A DNA stretch of 64,000 bases from positions 1 through 64,000 of the forward strand of contig CAZXUT010000002.1 in NCBI GenBank assembly GCA_964643785.1. The letters run 5' to 3'. Shown here one piece after another: positions 60,598 through 64,000 of this stretch (position 1 is the first letter of the stretch; the number at the start of each line of letters is the position of its first letter). A model generated the notes under the pieces. That model searched no databases. It was not told the origin of the DNA and was given only the letters and a program-made list of their open reading frames with translations. The translations under genes were made by a program, and so were the position numbers. This stretch comes from Proteiniclasticum sp964643785. GTDB taxonomy: Bacteria; Bacillota; Clostridia; Clostridiales; Clostridiaceae.

Positions 60598-61248
60598 ATG
60601 AAAAAAGCAGGACTATTGGCATTCATAATGGTACTCATGTTCTCCAGTAACTTTACAGCCTTTGCTTCAGGAACGTTTCAGAATGTGCAGGCATTGTTTC
60701 AGCACTGGGAAGAAAATGGATATCCGGATTATGTCTCATCCGTCTACAGCACAGACGGAACAGAAAAACTGACCATTCTCTTACTAAACAGGGAGAAGGA
60801 AGATGAAGTAAGAAGTATGCTGATAGACGAGAGTGCGGTAACATTTGGAACTGGAAGCATTTCCATGGAAACCATGTTAACGGTCCATGAGGAAATTCTT
60901 AATGAGTATATATTAAAAGATCCGATGGTTTACGCAGCTGGAATCGGATGGATGTCCATAGATGGAGAACTTACCGGGTTCGGAGAGAGCAAGAGAGAAT
61001 CAAGAGTCATTGTCTATGTGGATAAAAACCATATGGATGAATATGAAAATAAATTCAGAGAACGCTATGGCGATGTGGTTTATGTCGATGAAGGAAGCCC
61101 GGCGGAGCCAGTAGAAGAAGGGAATAAGGAAGATGTGACAGAAGTAGAATCACTCACAAAGCTTAATCTTTTATTTGTCATTATACCTGTAGCATTGATC
61201 ATGACCTTGGCTGGAGTATATTCCAGTTCGATGAAGAAAAAATCATAG
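60598..61248 (+). CDS. Secreted, C-terminally anchored protein of unknown function
   Basis: A 216-residue protein with a signal peptide (about 1-24, ending TAFASG), an external domain of about 140 residues containing HWEENGYPDYVSSVYSTDG and VHEEILNEYILKD, an acidic linker (EPVEEGNKEDVTEVE), and a C-terminal membrane helix (about 190-208) with a short Lys tail. No family was recognised. Ribosome binding site GGGAGG. It is monocistronic between the Bce module and a convergent aldo/keto reductase gene; nothing else hints at its role. Confidence 0.8.
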   Translation: MKKAGLLAFIMVLMFSSNFTAFASGTFQNVQALFQHWEENGYPDYVSSVYSTDGTEKLTILLLNREKEDEVRSMLIDESAVTFGTGSISMETMLTVHEEILNEYILKDPMVYAAGIGWMSIDGELTGFGESKRESRVIVYVDKNHMDEYENKFRERYGDVVYVDEGSPAEPVEEGNKEDVTEVESLTKLNLLFVIIPVALIMTLAGVYSSSMKKKS

Positions 61249-61369
61249 CAGACGCAATTGCTTTCAAAGGAATCTGTTTTATAAACGAAAAGACGATGCA
61301 TCATTTGCTTTGAAGGTCTTGTTTGTGGAACATGAATTGGAAAGTGGTGTTCAAAAAACAAATAGATAA

Positions 61370-61409
61370 AGCCGGGAACTGTAAATTTAATTGATTGCAG
61401 TTCCCGGCT
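61370..61409. terminator. Hairpin between the secreted protein gene and aldo/keto reductase
   Basis: AGCCGGGAACTG and CAGTTCCCGGCT, a perfect 12-bp stem with a 16-base loop between two converging genes. The T content behind it is moderate on both strands. Confidence 0.65.
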
Positions 61410-61439
61410 CTTCGTTATTTAGTATCAAGTTACTAAGGA

Positions 61440-62294
61440 TTAAAGCATATCCAGAGAAACCTTTCTGCTTGGAGCAGGGAAGTGAGACTCAAACAGCTGC
61501 AGATCTTCATCACTTAATTCTATATGGATTGTATCCGCATTCTTCCTGATATGTTCAGGGGATGAGGCTTTGGGTATGGCACAGACATTCTCCTGTGCAA
61601 GAAGAAAAGACAGCATCAGCTGCTCTGGAGTGATTTTCAGTCGGTCAGAAATACTCCTGACAACAGAATCTGTTGTGATTTTTGTTCTCGTTCTTGCATC
61701 ATGGGCCAAAGGACTATAAGCCATAAGTGCAATTCCATTTGATTTAAGGTAGGGAAGAAGATCATATTCAATTCCACGTGAACCCAGGTTATATAGCACC
61801 TGATTCACTCTACACTGGTCTCCATGAGGAAGAGAGAGAAGCTCTTTCATATCATCTGTGTCAAAGTTGGAGACACCCCAGTTCTTGATGAGTCCTTCTT
61901 TTTTCAGCTCTTCCATACAAGCAATTGTTTCTGATAATGGTATTCTACCTCGCCAATGAAGAAGGTATAGATCCAGATAAGGTGTATCTAATCTTTCCAG
62001 ACTCTTTCTGCAGGAATCGAAGATGTTTTTTCGACCTGCGTTATGAGGATAGACTTTGGATACAAGGAAGAGATCTTCTCGTTTGAATTCTTTGATTGCT
62101 TCACCCACAAGAGCCTCTGACAAGCCTTCACCATACATTTCAGCTGTATCAATGAGGGTCATGCCACTGCGTACCCCTTGACGTAATGCCTCAATTTCTT
62201 CCGATCGACGGCTGGAGTTTTCTCCCATATACCAGGCACCCTGTCCCAGTATTGGCATAAGAGTACCATCATTAAGCTGTAATTTATTTTCCAT
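61440..62294 (-). CDS. Aldo/keto reductase
   Basis: NAD(P)H-dependent (beta/alpha)8 oxidoreductase, 284 residues. The catalytic tetrad is visible: Asp and Tyr in DTAEMYGEGLSEALVG, Lys in LVSKVYPHNAG and His in LYLLHWRG. The C-terminal cofactor site contains AIPKASSPEHIRKNAD. The substrate is an aldehyde or ketone that cannot be named from sequence. The ATG follows GGAGGT on the minus strand. Confidence 0.94.
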   Translation of the reverse strand: MENKLQLNDGTLMPILGQGAWYMGENSSRRSEEIEALRQGVRSGMTLIDTAEMYGEGLSEALVGEAIKEFKREDLFLVSKVYPHNAGRKNIFDSCRKSLERLDTPYLDLYLLHWRGRIPLSETIACMEELKKEGLIKNWGVSNFDTDDMKELLSLPHGDQCRVNQVLYNLGSRGIEYDLLPYLKSNGIALMAYSPLAHDARTRTKITTDSVVRSISDRLKITPEQLMLSFLLAQENVCAIPKASSPEHIRKNADTIHIELSDEDLQLFESHFPAPSRKVSLDML

Positions 62295-62718
62295 TGTAAC
62301 CTCCGTAAGAAAGTATTTATTTCTATAATCAGTATATCACGGACATGGTTTCAATTTGATGAGTAGCCTTGATCCTATTTTAGATTCGCTAGAAAGGATA
62401 TCACAAGACTAGATAGGTCACTTAGTAACGGGATTTATTATCTTGGAATGGAAGAAGTGGGAGTACTTATATCAGCGGGAAACAAAATCAATAAGGTCAA
62501 TGGGAGAGTAAGTCTGATGAAGAAATCACCATTGTAGTCTATCATTTCAGAAAGTCTTTCTGTTTGAATCGATGAAATAATGTCACAAGTCAAAAGACAC
62601 AAATTATCATGAAATAATGTAGTTTGAATGATGGCATTTGTATTTATAAAGTCGTACGATGAAGATATAAAAAAGGGAAAATGCATGACCTACTGTGTAG
62701 ATGAGGAGGTTTATTTTG
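62295..62718. other. Gene-free region with short direct repeats
   Basis: About 420 bases. ATGAAATAATGT occurs at 62573-62584 and 62610-62621, and GTTTGAAT at 62563-62570 and 62623-62630, so the two words flank the stretch between in opposite order. Short frames here show no recognisable protein. The region may hold the promoters of both neighbours, but none was clear. Confidence 0.35.
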
Positions 62719-63180
62719 ATGAAATCTTTCTTTATGGAGTACTCAAGAAAAATCTGGATGAGAATTCTTGTATTTGCGATGATGGGGATGGGATGGGATG
62801 TTTTCATGACAACTGCTCAACAGATTATTGGCGGTCAAATAGACAAAGATGCCATACAGACAGCCAGTACCTGGATGTTCCTTGTCTATGGGTCTATTCC
62901 ATTGGTGGTGCTTCCCATGGATAAACTACTCATGAAGTTACGTGTTCCTAAGTTCATCGGACTAGCCTTGTTTCTTGTCCTATTCTACATGGCTGAATAC
63001 AGCTGGGGTGCGTTTTTTCATTCCGTAGGGATTGAGCCATGGAACTATAATTGGTACACCCCGGAAAGATTCAACAGTCCTTCTGGTTATGTTTCATTCC
63101 ATCCAGTCATAATCCTGTCATGGATAATCTTTATTGTTATAGGGAGGGCTTTAGATAGGAGACTTCGCTTAAAATCGTAA
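62719..63180 (+). CDS. Small integral membrane protein of unknown function
   Basis: A 153-residue protein with about four hydrophobic segments (roughly 15-35, 48-68, 75-97 and 128-148). A conserved-looking loop, GIEPWNYNWYTPERFNSP, sits before the last helix, and it resembles the W-N-Y loop of the putative ABC-transporter type IV/CmpB membrane family, but this is only a weak resemblance. The start is ATG at 62719 after GAGGAGG. A longer frame from 62701 includes the ribosome binding site and was rejected. Confidence 0.7.
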   Translation: MKSFFMEYSRKIWMRILVFAMMGMGWDVFMTTAQQIIGGQIDKDAIQTASTWMFLVYGSIPLVVLPMDKLLMKLRVPKFIGLALFLVLFYMAEYSWGAFFHSVGIEPWNYNWYTPERFNSPSGYVSFHPVIILSWIIFIVIGRALDRRLRLKS

Positions 63181-63258
63181 TAGAGCTCAATTAAATCCTG
63201 GTTCATGTTTTGGGGCATCATGGTGTCATTTGTATTTCGATATTTCCCCATGATTTAC

Positions 63259-63564
63259 TTAGCAGTCCCAATGGCATATTTTAAGATCTACATGGGTATC
63301 ATCCTTCATCGGTACACCTTCAGCTTCCAGCAGCAGTCTTTGTTCCTTCCATCCTGGTGCCAATCTTCCGGCATGGTTCACAACTCTATGGCAGGGATAG
63401 ATACCATAGAATTCCGACATGCTCAGTACTCTTCCAACGAGTCTGGCATTGTTGTCTCTACCGATCAATCTTGCAATCTGGCCGTAAGTAGTGACTTTCC
63501 CTTTAGGGATTTCTTCGACCACGGACAGTATTTCATAAATAAGATCTTCATCTAAAATGCGCAT
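63259..63564 (-). CDS. MGMT-family DNA alkyltransferase-like protein
   Basis: A 101-residue single-domain protein matching only the DNA-binding and active-site half of O6-methylguanine-DNA methyltransferase. The helix region is GKVTTYGQIARLIG, the arginine finger is NARLVGRVLS, and the acceptor site is YPCHRVVNHAG with Cys present, in contrast to alkyltransferase-like proteins that carry Trp there. It may therefore repair alkylated guanine or flag it for excision. The start is ATG at 63564, with AAGGGATG upstream, 14 codons inside a longer frame. Confidence 0.88.
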   Translation of the reverse strand: MRILDEDLIYEILSVVEEIPKGKVTTYGQIARLIGRDNNARLVGRVLSMSEFYGIYPCHRVVNHAGRLAPGWKEQRLLLEAEGVPMKDDTHVDLKICHWDC

Positions 63565-63683
63565 TATATCATCCCTTCTCAAGTGATTGGAATCTCCACT
63601 ATACAATTAATTATACAACTCATGGAATTATTCCAATCAAGTAATTAAATATTGTACTGATTATTACAAATAATCTCACGATA

Positions 63684-63723
63684 AACAGCGAGAATGTTCT
63701 ATGTTTCTTCTCGCTGTTTTCCT
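63684..63723 (+). terminator. Orphan terminator-like hairpin
   Basis: AAACAGCGAGAA and TTCTCGCTGTTT arms with a 13-base loop, followed by T. It points along the plus strand, but no plus-strand gene ends before it within 500 bases. Confidence 0.5.
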
Positions 63724-63780
63724 CAATAGTACCTTCTTGGATACTATACCATTTTAACGTACTTCCAAAAGAGTGTCTTT

Positions 63781-63799
63781 TATCATATGATAGTATCAT
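63781..63799. promoter_or_regulatory. Overlapping palindromes TATCATATGATA / ATGATAgTATCAT
   Basis: Three half-sites in alternating orientation form a perfect 12-bp palindrome and a 13-base palindrome that share the middle half. It lies about 115 bases before the start of the oxidoreductase gene and could be an operator. Confidence 0.4.
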
Positions 63800-63914
63800 T
63801 AGCTTTTGAGTGGAAGTGCATTTGTAGAATGACCATCGTGAAGTGATGAAAATCATTCATCTATAGAGTGCATACCCATGGAAATAGAGAATCGAGATGG
63901 AAAGGAGAGTATTT

Positions 63915-64000
63915 ATGGAAACATATAGAATAGACAAAGGTAAGGGGATGGAATTTGGCCTCTATACTTTAGGGGATCATATTCCAGATCCACATACCAA
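63915..64000 (+). CDS. LLM-class flavin-dependent oxidoreductase, N-terminus only (cut by window end)
   Basis: The first 28 residues of a gene that continues past the window. After METYRIDKGKG the sequence MEFGLYTLGDHIPDPHT matches the beginning of bacterial-luciferase-like monooxygenases, which use reduced flavin. The ATG at 63915 has GGAGAG at suitable spacing; an internal ATG at 63948 gives the family's more common beginning but has AAGGGG almost against it. The assignment rests on this short piece only. Confidence 0.65.
   Translation, partial: METYRIDKGKGMEFGLYTLGDHIPDPHT

Larger units (their letters stand above)
63565..63914. other. Divergent region before the flavin-dependent oxidoreductase gene
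   Basis: About 350 bases. It holds a terminator-like hairpin (63684-63723) not preceded by any recognised plus-strand gene, and a cluster of half-sites TATCAT-ATGATA-g-TATCAT at 63781-63799. No clear promoter was identified. Confidence 0.4.

Noticed and set aside
62628..62924. A 98-residue frame overlapping the small membrane protein gene
   Set aside because: It overlaps in a different frame, has no ribosome binding site and no hydrophobic pattern, while the 62719 frame has both a strong site and membrane helices.
1..64000. CRISPR arrays, rRNA and tRNA genes, insertion sequences
   Set aside because: No regularly spaced repeats, no rRNA or tRNA-like cloverleaf (apart from tmRNA), and no transposase were seen when reading both strands.

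Overview
The window looks like a chromosome segment of a low-GC, Gram-positive anaerobe of the class Clostridia. The signs are AGGAGG-type ribosome binding sites almost everywhere, GTG and TTG starts, a Trp T-box leader, a cggR-gap-pgk-tpi-gpmI-eno operon, two-gene iron-sulfur L-serine dehydratase, a membrane pyrophosphatase of the potassium-dependent type, and a Bce-type peptide-sensing module. Species cannot be read from the sequence.

Layout. 1-7.6 kb: class II aldolase (minus), a uridine-kinase-like nucleoside kinase, sdaAB-sdaAA, and a minus-strand pair made of an ArsR-type regulator and an 819-residue sulfur-handling flavoprotein fusion. 7.7-11.2 kb: divergent phospholipid genes (pssA, diacylglycerol-kinase-like) and a cysK-cysE operon with a clear promoter and operator. 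11.2-17.1 kb: queG, plsC, nth, an orphan sensor kinase and ddl. 17.1-25.9 kb: M42 peptidase, a VanW protein, a MoxR/DUF58/transglutaminase operon, a HAD phosphatase and trmL. 26-31 kb: a nucleoside-type BMP ABC transporter. 31.1-36.6 kb: a Trp T-box with trpP, degV, trxB, an NAD(P)-binding protein, an unknown membrane-anchored protein and an acetyltransferase. 36.7-45.7 kb: zwf opposite the complete lower-glycolysis operon under CggR. 45.8-52.3 kb: secG, a lipoprotein hydrolase, membrane pyrophosphatase, RNase R and an SGNH hydrolase. 52.4-55 kb: tmRNA followed by a decayed integrated element (integrase tail, broken sigma-like phage gene) and an intact Fic gene. 55.2-60.5 kb: a response regulator, intramembrane-sensing kinase, small extracytoplasmic protein, ABC ATPase and permease. 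60.6-64 kb: an unknown secreted protein, an aldo/keto reductase, a small membrane protein, an alkyltransferase-like protein and the beginning of a flavin-dependent monooxygenase-like gene.

How the genes fit together. Carbon flow is the strongest theme: aldolase, Zwf and the glycolytic operon, with CggR-type direct repeats just after the -10 box and a further GGGAC/GTC palindrome on the zwf side of the divergent region. Sulfur is a second theme: cysK-cysE, and the CoA-disulfide-reductase/rhodanese/TusA/DsrE-like fusion under a cysteine-containing ArsR protein whose symmetrical operator covers the -10 box. Cell-envelope functions (pssA, plsC, ddl, VanW, Bce module) are spread across the segment.

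Most of the window is ordinary core genome. The places that most deserve a second look are the ATGA-coupled short ORF in front of pssA, the Bce module with an inserted small secreted protein and a 24-bp operator-like palindrome, the decayed element at ssrA with its Fic gene, and the control regions of the sulfur flavoprotein and of zwf/cggR.
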